A stretch of 64,000 nt of DNA from Saprospiraceae bacterium. Its GTDB lineage: Bacteria; Bacteroidota; Bacteroidia; Chitinophagales; Saprospiraceae. Made by a program: the position numbers and the translations under genes. The notes under the pieces are model-generated. The model saw only the letters and a program-made list of their open reading frames with translations. It had not been told where the DNA came from and did not search any database. Location: positions 1 to 64,000 of the forward strand of contig JAHDGJ010000002.1 in the NCBI GenBank assembly GCA_020627705.1, read 5' to 3'. Positions 46,045-56,856 of this stretch are shown in pieces. Positions within the stretch are counted from its first letter, which is position 1, and the number at the start of each line of letters is the position of its first letter.

Positions 46045-47258
46045 ATCTTTTTTTCAACATAGCGAAAAGATATTTATTTGGAAAGAAGTCATCCAATGCC
46101 ATAAATATAATTACAGCCATTTCGGTTTTAGGAATTGCTATTGGGACGGCGGCACTTATTTTGGTACTTTCTGTGTTTAATGGGTTCGAAGGGCTCATTG
46201 CTGGACTTTTAAATAACTTTAATCCGGACCTAAAGCTAACTCCAGAAAAAGGCAAATACTTTAGTTTAAGCGAACAACAGTTGGAGGATCTTAGAGAAAT
46301 TCCAGAAGTACTTGCTCTTTCAAGAACCCTAGAAGAAATTGCTTTTTTCGAATACAAAGGAGCACAAGTTGTTGGAGCAATTAAAGGAGTTGATGAGCAA
46401 TTTAGAAACGTTAGCAATATAGATTCGGCTATTTATTATGGTGCGTTTACATTCGAAAAGAATCAGGTCAAATACGGTCTAGTTGGTTCAAGATTGTACA
46501 ACCAACTTTCTATTAATCAAGGAGACGCAATTACCCCTGTCAGAATTCATATGCCTACAAAGAAAAAAAAGGGCTTGGTTAAAAAGGACTATAAAACCAT
46601 GCAGATTTATCCTTCTGGTGTATTTTCTGTCCAAAGTGAAAAAGAGGATCAATACTTGCTTTGCTCTATGGATTTTGCCGAAAGATTGCTGGATAAGCCC
46701 AATGAACTTTCTGCTGTAGAATTTAGGATTAAAGAGGGTGTAAGCGAAAATGAAATCAGGGCGCAAATAAAAGCCGTTGTTGGGGAAGGATTCAAGATGA
46801 AGAACCGCTATCAACAGGATGAAGCCTTTCTAAAACTTATGAATATTGAAAAATGGATAAGCTTTTTAATTGTGTCGCTGACGCTTTTTATTGTGGCTTT
46901 TAATCTTGTGGGATCTTTGTGGATGATCGTATTAGATAAAAGACGAGATATTGCCACATTAAAGGCCTTGGGTTTGGAGGCGCAAGGAGTAAGAAAAATA
47001 TTTTTGGAAGAGGGCCTTTTAATTTCTGCTTTAGGTTTGCTTATAGGAATTTGTATTGCTTTATTCCTTTTTGGAATTCAAAAGAATTTCGGAATTGTTC
47101 CAGTGCCCGAGGGCTTTATTATTGACGCCTATCCCATACAGCTTAAGTTGATAGATTTTATGGTGGTTATTCTTACCGTAATGATAATTGGTCTTTTGGC
47201 AAGCATATTACCAGCAAATAGAGCAGCTAAAGTGTCTCCATTTATCAGAGAGGATTAG
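46041..47258 (+). CDS. ABC transporter permease of the LolC/LolE (FtsX-like) type
   Basis: 405 residues. An N-terminal cytoplasmic start (MNLFFNIAKRYLFGKKSSNAINIITAIS) leads into the first membrane helix (about 20-45). A large periplasmic MacB-like domain (about 50-265) precedes three membrane helices (about 270-400) of the FtsX family, with LDKRRDIATLKALGLEAQGVRKIF. LolC/E proteins extract lipoproteins from the inner membrane. No ATPase subunit is adjacent, so the partner must be elsewhere. The start overlaps the previous gene by 4 nt. Confidence 0.88.
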   Translation: MNLFFNIAKRYLFGKKSSNAINIITAISVLGIAIGTAALILVLSVFNGFEGLIAGLLNNFNPDLKLTPEKGKYFSLSEQQLEDLREIPEVLALSRTLEEIAFFEYKGAQVVGAIKGVDEQFRNVSNIDSAIYYGAFTFEKNQVKYGLVGSRLYNQLSINQGDAITPVRIHMPTKKKKGLVKKDYKTMQIYPSGVFSVQSEKEDQYLLCSMDFAERLLDKPNELSAVEFRIKEGVSENEIRAQIKAVVGEGFKMKNRYQQDEAFLKLMNIEKWISFLIVSLTLFIVAFNLVGSLWMIVLDKRRDIATLKALGLEAQGVRKIFLEEGLLISALGLLIGICIALFLFGIQKNFGIVPVPEGFIIDAYPIQLKLIDFMVVILTVMIIGLLASILPANRAAKVSPFIRED

Positions 47259-47311
47259 GCAAAAATACTTTCTTTGCAAGTGACAAGGTCTATATATCTT
47301 TGTCTCCAAGT

Positions 47312-47659
47312 ATGGTGATGGAAGAATGGAAAATTGATTTTGAATGGTTGCGAATCCGACATATGATAAAGGATTCTATGGGCTCGGATAAATTACCCGA
47401 TCTCAAGGCAGTTTTGTTCTTAATAGGTATCCAAGAATTAGGTCAAATTCAAAAAGAATTCAGTAAAGAAGAAAAACAAGATTTGATGCATATTGCCGTT
47501 TGTACTCTTTTAGAATCGCAAGGCCATTATGTTTTTGTTGGTAGAGATCAAGACGGTTGGCCGCATTGGAAATTGAGCAAAAAAATTGCAAAAACAAACA
47601 TTGAAGATCAAGAGGTATTGTTAAAAAGTAAAATAATCGAATATTTCGATAACAGATAA
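47312..47659 (+). CDS. Small conserved protein of unknown function
   Basis: About 115 residues from the ATG at 47312 (MVMEEWKIDFEWLRIRHMIKDS); a TTG four codons upstream and an ATG two codons downstream are alternatives. Predicted cytosolic, with an amphipathic helical N-terminus (LPDLKAVLFLIGIQELGQI) and a beta segment (HYVFVGRDQDGWPHWKLS). I do not recognise the family. It lies between a Lol-type permease and a cyclophilin, 2 nt before the latter. Confidence 0.65.
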   Translation: MVMEEWKIDFEWLRIRHMIKDSMGSDKLPDLKAVLFLIGIQELGQIQKEFSKEEKQDLMHIAVCTLLESQGHYVFVGRDQDGWPHWKLSKKIAKTNIEDQEVLLKSKIIEYFDNR

Positions 47660-47661
47660 TT

Positions 47662-48309
47662 ATGAGAGTATTTAAGGTGTTAGCCATCTTTTGCATGGCC
47701 TTGTTGTTGCATTCATGTGGCGAGAGCGTTCAATACGTTACCGTTGAAACTGATTTAGGTAACATGAAATTTAAACTTTATAATTCTACCCCGCAGCATA
47801 GAGATAATTTTATAAAGTTGGCTAAAGAAGGGTTCTATGATGATTTGCTTTTTCATAGAGTAATTAATGGATTTATGGCTCAAGGTGGCGATCCAAACAG
47901 TAAAAATGCAGGACCAAATGTAAGATTAGGAGGAGGTGGACCTGGGTATAAAATTCCAGCAGAAATTGGTGCGCCGCATTTTAAGGGAACCTTGGCAGCT
48001 GCACGTGATAATAATCCCGAAAAATCATCGAGTGGTTCGCAGTTTTATATTGTCCAAGGTCGTCCAGTATCTGATCTTCAAATACAAAGTACAGAGAAAA
48101 AGTGGGGGATTACTTATAACGAGGCACAGAAAGAAAAATATAAAACCTTAGGAGGTACTATAGGATTAGATATGGACTATACCGTATTTGGAGAAATTGT
48201 AGAAGGGATGGAAGTTATTGATAAGCTATGTGCGGTTCCAACAAACGGAATGTCAATTGATCGTCCTTTGACTGATGTAAAAATGAAAGTAAAGGTTTCC
48301 CAAAAATGA
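47662..48309 (+). CDS. Cyclophilin-type peptidyl-prolyl isomerase, lipoprotein
   Basis: 215 residues. The lipoprotein signal MRVFKVLAIFCMALLLHSC places it on a membrane of the envelope. The cyclophilin domain includes TDLGNMKFKLYNSTPQHRDNFIKL, FHRVINGFMAQGGDP with the catalytic Arg, and SSGSQFYIVQG. It catalyses cis-trans isomerisation at proline and so assists folding of exported proteins. It overlaps by 4 nt a second cyclophilin gene with similar sequence, an obvious duplication. Confidence 0.94.
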   Translation: MRVFKVLAIFCMALLLHSCGESVQYVTVETDLGNMKFKLYNSTPQHRDNFIKLAKEGFYDDLLFHRVINGFMAQGGDPNSKNAGPNVRLGGGGPGYKIPAEIGAPHFKGTLAAARDNNPEKSSSGSQFYIVQGRPVSDLQIQSTEKKWGITYNEAQKEKYKTLGGTIGLDMDYTVFGEIVEGMEVIDKLCAVPTNGMSIDRPLTDVKMKVKVSQK

Positions 48310-49187
48310 GAAAACTAGTATTATATATATTGTGCGGATTGTTTCTTAGTTCGTGTTCTCGACCATTGGCAAAGTTCAATGCTCCCACTGCATCAAAGCA
48401 TACCGCACCTGTAGAAATTACTTTTGAGAACAGCTCCGAAAACGCTGATAGTTACCTTTGGGATTTTGGCGATGGTAACACTTCAACGGAAGAAAACCCC
48501 AAATACGCCTATTATTTATCTGGGGTGTATGAGGTTAAATTGACCGCTTACAAGGGGAAAAAGAAGAAGACTTCCAAACAATCTCTTTTTGTCAAAGCAC
48601 CAGAAGCTTGCTTGGTTGCGATGAAAACTTCATTGGGAGATATGGTGTTTTCTCTTTCCGATCTGGCTCCAAAACATAGAGATAATTTTTTAAAACTTGC
48701 CGATGAATCTTACTATGAAGGTCTTTTGTTTCATAGGGTCATTGAGGGTTTTATGATTCAAGGTGGAGATCCAAAAAGTAGAGGAGCGACAAAAGAGCAA
48801 GCTTTGGGAATGGGCGGACCTGGCTATATGGTCGATGCGGAATTCAACACTGGGTTAAATCATATCAAAGGTGCACTAGCGGCTGCAAGAAATAATAATC
48901 CTAAAAAAGCGTCGAGCGGATCTCAATTTTATATAGTACAGGGCAAGAAAGTCAATGCACAACAATTAGAGCAAAACGAGCTTAGAGTGGGATTTGAATA
49001 CTCAGAAGAAAATAAGGCAAAATATCTAAAATTAGGAGGCACACCTCATCTTGATATGAACTATACCGTTTTTGGAGAGATGGTTTCTGGCTGGGAAGTT
49101 TTGGACAAAATTGCTGGAGTAGAAACCAGCAGATCTGATCGACCTATGGAAGATGTTGTCATTGAAAAAGTAATTGTTATTAAGTAA
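48306..49187 (+). CDS. Lipoprotein cyclophilin with N-terminal PKD domain
   Basis: 293 residues. A lipoprotein signal with lipobox LSSC (Cys17) leads to a PKD domain (about 30-100) with the hallmark SYLWDFGDGNTSTEENPKY, then a cyclophilin domain (about 105-290) with FHRVIEGFMIQGGDPKSRG and SSGSQFYIVQGKK. The PKD domain is a surface-type beta sandwich that may position the isomerase or bind a partner. It is a paralogue of the preceding gene with the extra domain. Both end in a similar NYTVFGE segment. Confidence 0.94.
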   Translation: MRKLVLYILCGLFLSSCSRPLAKFNAPTASKHTAPVEITFENSSENADSYLWDFGDGNTSTEENPKYAYYLSGVYEVKLTAYKGKKKKTSKQSLFVKAPEACLVAMKTSLGDMVFSLSDLAPKHRDNFLKLADESYYEGLLFHRVIEGFMIQGGDPKSRGATKEQALGMGGPGYMVDAEFNTGLNHIKGALAAARNNNPKKASSGSQFYIVQGKKVNAQQLEQNELRVGFEYSEENKAKYLKLGGTPHLDMNYTVFGEMVSGWEVLDKIAGVETSRSDRPMEDVVIEKVIVIK

Positions 49188-49192
49188 GTAAA

Positions 49193-49942
49193 ATGTCTTC
49201 AACAATATTAGGTCTTGATATAGGAGGTACGGGAATAAAAGCAGCTCTGGTAGATGTAAAGAGTGGTGCTTTGCTGACTGAGCGAAAAAAAATTGCAACA
49301 CCAAAACCAGCTAAGCCCAAGTCGGTTTTGGCTGCAGCCAAAGAATTGATTAGCACGTTCGAATTAGAGAATACCCCAATTGGTATTGGATTTCCATCTG
49401 TGGTAAACAATCGTGTGTGTTATACCGCCAACAATATTCACAATAAATGGATTGGGCTAGATTTATATGACTTTTTTAGTACTGGGTTTAGTACTGAGGT
49501 GACGGTTATTAATGATGCGGATGCCGCTGGATTGGCGGAAGTAAGGTTTGGATCGGGAAAAGATCAAAAGGGATTGACTATTGCGATAACGATAGGTACA
49601 GGGATTGGTTCTGGAGTATTTTTTAATGGCCAATTAATCCCAAATTTCGAACTGGGTTCTTTGGAATGGATGGGTGGAATGGCGGAGCGCTATGTCTCGA
49701 ATAAAATAAGGCAAACAGAGGAGCTCTCTTGGGAAGTTTGGTCCTCAAGATTGTCCGACTATCTAAACCACGTTTCTGATATTTTTTCTCCAGATTTAAT
49801 CATACTTGGAGGAGGAGTAAGCAAGAAATACGAATCGTATAGAAAATATATTTCCATTTCTAGAGGCGTCCCAATCAAAACAGCGCATTTCTTAAATGCT
49901 GCGGGCGTCATTGGGGCAGCAATATTTAAAGGCGAACAATAA
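49193..49942 (+). CDS. ppgK: ROK-family sugar kinase, probable polyphosphate glucokinase
   Basis: 249 residues. The N-terminal phosphate-binding LGLDIGGTGIKAALVD and the motifs GIGFPSVVNN and NNIHNKWIG match the polyphosphate-glucose phosphotransferase branch. INDADAAGLAEVRFGSG and GTGIGSGVFFNG are further ROK-type signatures. It would phosphorylate glucose using polyphosphate or ATP. It lies 5 nt after a cyclophilin gene, so it may share a transcript without shared function. A minus-strand terminator follows. Confidence 0.85.
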   Translation: MSSTILGLDIGGTGIKAALVDVKSGALLTERKKIATPKPAKPKSVLAAAKELISTFELENTPIGIGFPSVVNNRVCYTANNIHNKWIGLDLYDFFSTGFSTEVTVINDADAAGLAEVRFGSGKDQKGLTIAITIGTGIGSGVFFNGQLIPNFELGSLEWMGGMAERYVSNKIRQTEELSWEVWSSRLSDYLNHVSDIFSPDLIILGGGVSKKYESYRKYISISRGVPIKTAHFLNAAGVIGAAIFKGEQ

Positions 49943-49946
49943 AAAT

Positions 49947-49973
49947 AAAAAAAGGCATGTCTTTCGACATGCC
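49947..49973 (-). terminator. Terminator of the TPR gene at 50004
   Basis: GGCATGTC-TTTC-GACATGCC (49954-49973) is a perfect 8-bp stem with a 4-nt loop. A seven-T run follows on the minus strand, about 30 nt past the TPR gene stop. It also lies just after the ppgK stop. Confidence 0.85.
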
Positions 49974-50003
49974 TCAAGTTTTGGTATTTAATTGAGTAAA
50001 ATA

Positions 50004-51419
50004 TCAAATGATATTTAATTCTCTAGCGTAGTATTTAACTACTGCTTGTATTTCACTATGAATTTTAAATTCTGGATTTATAGCATAGAATATATCTAAT
50101 TGAAAATAATCTTCCAATAAGGCTTCTTCTAAAATGCGCACTCCTTCAGAAATGTTATTGTTTAAAAAGAAGTATGCTGCTTTGCAATACACAAGGCCCG
50201 CACTAAAGGTGTACTCGTCTGCTTCGTTTAGAATAATTAAGCTGTCATCCAGCATTCCCTTTTTCAAAAGGTAACTTACAAATTCCACCCAGTATTCAGC
50301 TTGTTCAAGTCCTGTGAGTGTTGATTTTCTAAAGTTTATTATTGCCTTTTCATCATTGTCAATGGCTTCATATGCTTTTGCTAAGCCTAAATAGTATTCT
50401 TCTCTATTGTCTTCAATGCTAATGGCTTTGTGATATGCATTTATCGACTTATACCAGCTTTCTTCTCTGTCATAACAAATGGCTAGATTATAGTAAAGCT
50501 CATCGTTATACGGGTCTAACTTCAGCGCCGCAAAAAGCTGACTTTTTGCTTCCTTCACATCTCCAAGATGGATGTAGCATTCAGAAATGAAAAGCTTCAA
50601 TTCTGAGTCAGGTCCAAACAATTTGTCTGCATCCTTATAGTATTCTAAGGACTTATGATATTTCTTTAATTGGAAACAAAGATCGGCACAATCCAAATAA
50701 CCATTTTTAAATTCATAGTTGATAATAAATGAATACTCCAACGATATGATCGCATCTTCGTACTCTCCAATGGAAGAAAAGGCGTGTCCTAGGTTATACC
50801 AAGCCAAATAGTTGTAAGGGTCTTTGTCCAAGATCCTTTTGTGAAGATTAATACTCTTAAAATAATTTCTACTTAATTCGGCACTCAGCCATATTCTATC
50901 AAGAGCCTCAGAGTGTGATGCATTAATTTCTAAAGCTTGCGAAAGCGAAGCAAACATTAGATCAAATTGTTTCGTCTTTTCAAATATGTAAGACTCTCTT
51001 ATAAAGATTTCCACTAAATCTTGATCAAGACATGCTGGTTTTAAAGAATCCAAAAGGTTTAAAGCTTCAACATTTCTTCCATCCTCTGCCAAAACTTTCG
51101 CTTTGAGAAGTTTTACTTCTGTTTGGTATGGCGCTACAGTTTCGGCTTTATTCAAATATTTATATGCTTGGTCCAACTGACCAATGTTTAGTAAAAGGTT
51201 TGCTTTGACGAGATAAAAGTCAGAACGATATTCATATTGATTGAGTGCATGAGATAGCACTTCAAGCGCTTTTTCAAACATCATTTCTTTTTCGTAATAG
51301 TGAATAAGATCGTTGTATTGCTTTTCGTCAAAGTAGGTTTTTGTGCCTTGCTTCAGCCCGCTTTCAAAATTGGAAACGAGATCCCAAAGTTGTGGGTCCT
51401 GCTTTGTCTTATGGTTCAT
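50004..51419 (-). CDS. Tetratricopeptide-repeat protein
   Basis: 471 residues, cytosolic, with no signal peptide or membrane helix. At least ten TPR-like 34-residue helical pairs run through the protein. Examples are AYKYLNKAETVAPYQ, LAWYNLGHAFSSIGEYEDAIISLEYSF and LYYNLAICYDREESWYKSINAYHKAIS. Such proteins act as scaffolds for protein-protein contact. The partner cannot be named. The gene stands alone between a terminator at 49947 and a 303-nt gap. Confidence 0.85.
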   Translation of the reverse strand: MNHKTKQDPQLWDLVSNFESGLKQGTKTYFDEKQYNDLIHYYEKEMMFEKALEVLSHALNQYEYRSDFYLVKANLLLNIGQLDQAYKYLNKAETVAPYQTEVKLLKAKVLAEDGRNVEALNLLDSLKPACLDQDLVEIFIRESYIFEKTKQFDLMFASLSQALEINASHSEALDRIWLSAELSRNYFKSINLHKRILDKDPYNYLAWYNLGHAFSSIGEYEDAIISLEYSFIINYEFKNGYLDCADLCFQLKKYHKSLEYYKDADKLFGPDSELKLFISECYIHLGDVKEAKSQLFAALKLDPYNDELYYNLAICYDREESWYKSINAYHKAISIEDNREEYYLGLAKAYEAIDNDEKAIINFRKSTLTGLEQAEYWVEFVSYLLKKGMLDDSLIILNEADEYTFSAGLVYCKAAYFFLNNNISEGVRILEEALLEDYFQLDIFYAINPEFKIHSEIQAVVKYYARELNII

Positions 51420-51722
51420 GTTCAGAGTTTCAGGTTGGGTTTATAACCGCTTGTAAATATAGGAGAATTCAACCCTCTTGAAGTATTTCTGAAAACTTAT
51501 TTATCCACAATTTTGGATAGATTAAGACAAATTATAATTTATGTTAAATCACTGATAATCAGCTATATATACAATTCTAAATTCCCAATTCCATATGTTG
51601 AATACTGAATACCACTCAATTACAAATGAGTAAATTCAATTAATTGAAGCCTAAGGCATTTAAGGTAAATTGAAGCAAAAAAAAAGCGGATGATTATTCA
51701 TCCGCTTTCTCTGCTACAAAAC
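51420..51722. other. AT-rich gap without a gene
   Basis: This 303-nt gap holds the promoter region of the TPR gene at its left and the terminator of the Spy-like gene at its right. A perfect 14-nt palindrome TTCAATTAATTGAA (51635-51648) lies near the middle. I see no open frame or RNA gene in it. Confidence 0.5.
51676..51708 (-). terminator. Terminator of the sigma/anti-sigma/Spy-like operon
   Basis: AAAGCGGATGA-TTAT-TCATCCGCTTT (51683-51708) is a perfect 11-bp stem, followed on the minus strand by nine Ts. It is about 15 nt past the stop of the gene at 51723. Confidence 0.9.
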
Positions 51723-52190
51723 TTAATTTTTTTGCATCATTTTTCTTTGCCTTTTGCCTTCTCCTTTTTTCCGATTTTTAAATCGATCAAAGACCTCTTT
51801 TCTAAATTTTTTCTCTGCATGGTTTAATGCCATGATCTGTCGATCCGAAATAACTGATCGTATGCTTTGTATGAATTTGCGCTTTTCGGCCAGTTTTTGC
51901 TCTTCAAGGACAAAATAATTGTCTACATATGCTTTAACTTCTGCATCACTCATCATAGCAGGTTTGGTTCTGTTTTTTTTCTCACCAAATTTCTCTTTCA
52001 AGTCTTGGTGATGCGCATTATACAAAGGCCAAAATTTTTCTGATTGTTCTGGAGTAAGCTGCACAGCATCTGTGATGTAAGCAACTTTTTTGGCTTGCAT
52101 TCGATCGATATTTGATGCTTTATCCCTTTGCGCTTGTACTTGATTTAAACTCAAAACAAGTACCAAGCAAATTAATGTTTTCCTAATCAT
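51723..52190 (-). CDS. Periplasmic Spy/CpxP-like sensor protein
   Basis: 155 residues. A signal peptide (MIRKTLICLVLVLSLNQVQAQ) is followed by an all-helical, very basic mature part with LTPEQSEKFWPLYNAHHQDL, a motif resembling the LTxxQ repeats of Spy, CpxP and zinc-resistance proteins. Third gene of a cassette with an ECF sigma factor and its probable anti-sigma factor, overlapping the latter by 4 nt. I infer a role as an envelope-stress sensor or chaperone. Confidence 0.75.
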   Translation of the reverse strand: MIRKTLICLVLVLSLNQVQAQRDKASNIDRMQAKKVAYITDAVQLTPEQSEKFWPLYNAHHQDLKEKFGEKKNRTKPAMMSDAEVKAYVDNYFVLEEQKLAEKRKFIQSIRSVISDRQIMALNHAEKKFRKEVFDRFKNRKKGEGKRQRKMMQKN

Positions 52191-52693
52191 ATATTTTCAT
52201 CTATTAGTTCAAAAAATTCGGTTTCATTTAATTCGTAAATATTTTCTTCGACATAATCGTCTATGTCTTCGGTGTCCCAATCTTCAAGATTTTCTGGTTG
52301 ATCTAGTTCTGCAATTTCTTCATCAGAAAAATCATCTATGACATCCTCCAAGTATAGCTCTTCATAAGAGGACATCAGCTCAGAGGGGTTTTGATCGGGC
52401 ATTGGGCTTCCTCCGAAGAAATAAATTAGGCCCAACAAAGAAGCAGCTATACCAACCCAAGGCAAAACCATACGTCTAACAGTAGTTTTTTGTGGTTTAA
52501 GTTTTTGAACTACCTCATTTGGCAATTTCTCGAAATACCCTTCAGGTACCTTGTAAGGGCTGCGATTTTTTCTTTGCACTGTCTCGTCATGCAAAGAATC
52601 AAAATAACCCTCTGGTATACGATAGGCTTTACTAGTACGACGAGAAAAGCCTAAAGCGTTTAATTCTTCTTTTATGTTATTGTTCTCAGACAT
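52187..52693 (-). CDS. Probable anti-sigma factor, membrane protein
   Basis: 168 residues from the ATG at 52693 (MSENNNIKEELNAL); an in-frame ATG seven codons upstream lies deeper in the sigma gene. The cytoplasmic N-terminal part has a doubled motif, IPEGYFDSLHDE and VPEGYFEKLPNE, found in Bacteroidota proteins encoded next to ECF sigma factors. One membrane helix (about 78-95) and an acidic C-terminal part (DDFSDEEIAELDQPE) follow. The gene follows the sigma gene with an 8-nt overlap, which supports an anti-sigma role. It has no clear zinc-binding ZAS motif. Confidence 0.72.
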   Translation of the reverse strand: MSENNNIKEELNALGFSRRTSKAYRIPEGYFDSLHDETVQRKNRSPYKVPEGYFEKLPNEVVQKLKPQKTTVRRMVLPWVGIAASLLGLIYFFGGSPMPDQNPSELMSSYEELYLEDVIDDFSDEEIAELDQPENLEDWDTEDIDDYVEENIYELNETEFFELIDENI

Positions 52694-53243
52694 TTTGTCG
52701 TATGCTTTGTTCAATTTTTTTTACTGCATGATGAAATGAAGCCTTAAGAGCTCCCTCACTGGTATCTAACACTTTAGATATTTCGGCATATTTCATTTCT
52801 TGAAAATATCTTAGGTTAAAAACCATTTTTTGTTTTTCAGGCAATTGATCTACCGCTTTTGCTAATTCTATTTCCCATTCATCCCCATCGAAATAAGGAT
52901 CAGACTTTAGTTGCTCACCAAATTGACTTGCTTGTTCGTCTAGTGATCCTTCTTTACGTTTATTTTTTTTGCGCAAAAAATTGTAGCACTCATTGGTTGC
53001 AATTCTATACAACCAAGTACTTATGGCAGATTCACCTTTGAAGTCACCCAAGTATCTATAGGCCTTTATAAATGTGTTTTGAAGCACATCATTGGTATCA
53101 AAATGACTATGCAATACGTTTCGGATTATCGCATATATTTTTTCCTGATTTTGATGCATCAATATTTTAAAAGCTTCCTCCTTTGAGGAATCCTTCCGAA
53201 ATAAATCCAATATTTCTTGATCACTTCTGTTTTTCACTTGCAT
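52686..53243 (-). CDS. ECF-type RNA polymerase sigma factor
   Basis: 185 residues. Sigma region 2 (about 20-90) has HFDTNDVLQNTFIKAYRYL and STWLYRIATNECYNFLRK. Region 4 (about 120-180) has LPEKQKMVFNLRYFQEMKYAEISKVLDTSEGALKASFHHAVKK, the helix-turn-helix that binds the -35 region. It is the first gene of a three-gene cassette with the anti-sigma factor and Spy-like protein and is divergent from the acyltransferase. Probably autoregulated, but no promoter could be matched with confidence. Confidence 0.92.
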   Translation of the reverse strand: MQVKNRSDQEILDLFRKDSSKEEAFKILMHQNQEKIYAIIRNVLHSHFDTNDVLQNTFIKAYRYLGDFKGESAISTWLYRIATNECYNFLRKKNKRKEGSLDEQASQFGEQLKSDPYFDGDEWEIELAKAVDQLPEKQKMVFNLRYFQEMKYAEISKVLDTSEGALKASFHHAVKKIEQSIRQNV

Positions 53244-53312
53244 TCGTTATATCTATGACTTCAAAATTGTGCTAAGGTTTAAAAGAGGAAAAGATTATTT
53301 TAGCTGCCGATT

Positions 53313-53858
53313 ATGTTTGGACGATTATGTGGCTTAGTTTATTTCAAAATATTAGGTTGGAAATTATCCGGCCCACATCCCAATGATGTACCAAGAAAAG
53401 TAATTATTGTGGTACCACATACTTCGGGATGGGATTTTCCCTTGGGTCTTTTGATAAAATATTACTGGAAATTGCGGATCACTTTTGTGGGAAAGAAGTC
53501 TCTATTTAAATGGCCTCTAAATCAATTTTTTCGAATGTTTGGAATAATTCCAATAGATCGAAAAAGTGGCCAATCGGCCGTAGATGGTATTGTACAGCTG
53601 TTTAATCAAAACAAGCTCGATACCATAGGTTTAGCACCCGAGGGGACAAGGAAAAAAGTTTCTAAATTAAAAACTGGGTTTTATCGAATAGCAACGACAC
53701 TAGATATTCCTGTTATTATGGTCAAATTTGACTATCAAAACAAAGAAGTGTCATTCAGCGCACCTAAGCGCTTAAATGGAGAAAAAGAGGCGGAGATGAA
53801 ACAAATAGAAGATTATTTTAGAGGGACTTTGGGCAAAATTCCAGAGTTTAGTTTTTAG
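53313..53858 (+). CDS. Lysophospholipid acyltransferase, PlsC-like
   Basis: 181 residues. The PlsC-type motifs are HTSGWD (the HX4D catalytic pair, about residue 34), then RMFGIIPIDRK, and LAPEGTRKK (the EGTR substrate-binding motif). It transfers an acyl group to a lysophospholipid or related acceptor at the inner membrane. It is shorter than PlsC (about 240) and lacks the N-terminal membrane helices, as in the short 1-acylglycerophosphate acyltransferase-like proteins. The true acceptor is uncertain. Confidence 0.88.
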   Translation: MFGRLCGLVYFKILGWKLSGPHPNDVPRKVIIVVPHTSGWDFPLGLLIKYYWKLRITFVGKKSLFKWPLNQFFRMFGIIPIDRKSGQSAVDGIVQLFNQNKLDTIGLAPEGTRKKVSKLKTGFYRIATTLDIPVIMVKFDYQNKEVSFSAPKRLNGEKEAEMKQIEDYFRGTLGKIPEFSF

Positions 53859-53875
53859 CATCTAAAGAAAGCCAA

Positions 53876-54676
53876 ATGAAGAAAAATGTAAAATTGTTGT
53901 TTTCCGTCCTAAGCATTGTATTATGTTTTACGCTTATGAGTAATTCTGGTGGACGAGCAAGCGTTGCCAATCAAGGAACTACTGGTGCTCCAGGCGAAGG
54001 CACTTGTGGAAATAATGGATGTCATGATGACGGTAATTTTAGTCCTGAGGTGATCATATCAATCACTGATGATTCCGGAGCTGAAATAACAGAATATATG
54101 CCCAATACCACGTATAATTTTACCATAACGAATAATGCCACAGGGGCATCGGGCTATGGGTTTCAAATGACTGCTTTGGATGATAATAATGCACACAGCA
54201 GCTCTTGGAGTGTTACTTCAAGCAATGGGGGTGTGGTTGCCTTGAGCAACAGGACCTATGTTGAGCAGATGGGAACCAGTGCCGAAAACACCTTAACTGG
54301 AACGTGGTCAACAGATGTTGCAGATGGGAATGTTACGTTTTATGCGGCTTCCAATGCGGTTAATGGAAACAGCAGTCCAGGAGGAGATGGTACAGCGATT
54401 ACCTCCTTGACGATTCCTGCAATTACCTCATCTAATAAAAATGTTTTAAGCTCTTTTTCTTTTGAGCTTTCTCCAAACCCAGTGGTAGATTTTATTTATT
54501 TAGATGTAGAATCCACACCAAATCAGATTGAGGTATATGATGCCTTTGGGAGATTGATTCAGTCTTTCTACAATCAAAAGCAAATAGATGTTTCTATGTT
54601 GACACCGGGCAACTATTACCTCAGAGTAGGGAATGACAAGAATCAATTTGCCACAAAAAAGTTTTTAAAGCTGTAA
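53876..54676 (+). CDS. T9SS-secreted protein with Reeler-like domain
   Basis: 266 residues. A signal peptide (about 1-28) is followed by GTTGAPGEGTCGNNGCHDDG, which has a C-x4-C-H arrangement. A Reeler-type 'choice-of-anchor' beta-sandwich (about 55-185) has YNFTITNNATGASGYGFQ and TGTWSTDVADGNVTFYAASN. The C-terminal T9SS type A sorting domain (about 195-266) has LSPNPVVDFIYLDV, PGNYYLRV and a terminal KKFLKL. The C-x4-CH motif is not the standard haem c CXXCH but could bind haem or metal. Predicted surface or extracellular; role unknown. Confidence 0.85.
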   Translation: MKKNVKLLFSVLSIVLCFTLMSNSGGRASVANQGTTGAPGEGTCGNNGCHDDGNFSPEVIISITDDSGAEITEYMPNTTYNFTITNNATGASGYGFQMTALDDNNAHSSSWSVTSSNGGVVALSNRTYVEQMGTSAENTLTGTWSTDVADGNVTFYAASNAVNGNSSPGGDGTAITSLTIPAITSSNKNVLSSFSFELSPNPVVDFIYLDVESTPNQIEVYDAFGRLIQSFYNQKQIDVSMLTPGNYYLRVGNDKNQFATKKFLKL

Positions 54677-54708
54677 AGTTATTAGGTAGAAATCCTAAGA
54701 TGAATACA

Positions 54709-54716
54709 TACATTTG
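54709..54716 (+). promoter_or_regulatory. -7 box before ligA
   Basis: TACATTTG fits TAnnTTTG exactly and ends 4 nt before the ligA ATG, the same spacing as at the pheA leader. No good TTTG is seen at the -33 position. Confidence 0.35.
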
Positions 54717-54717
54717 A

Positions 54718-56826
<2,109 letters not shown>

Positions 56827-56856
56827 AGTAAGGGAGACCCACATTTATAATTGTAC

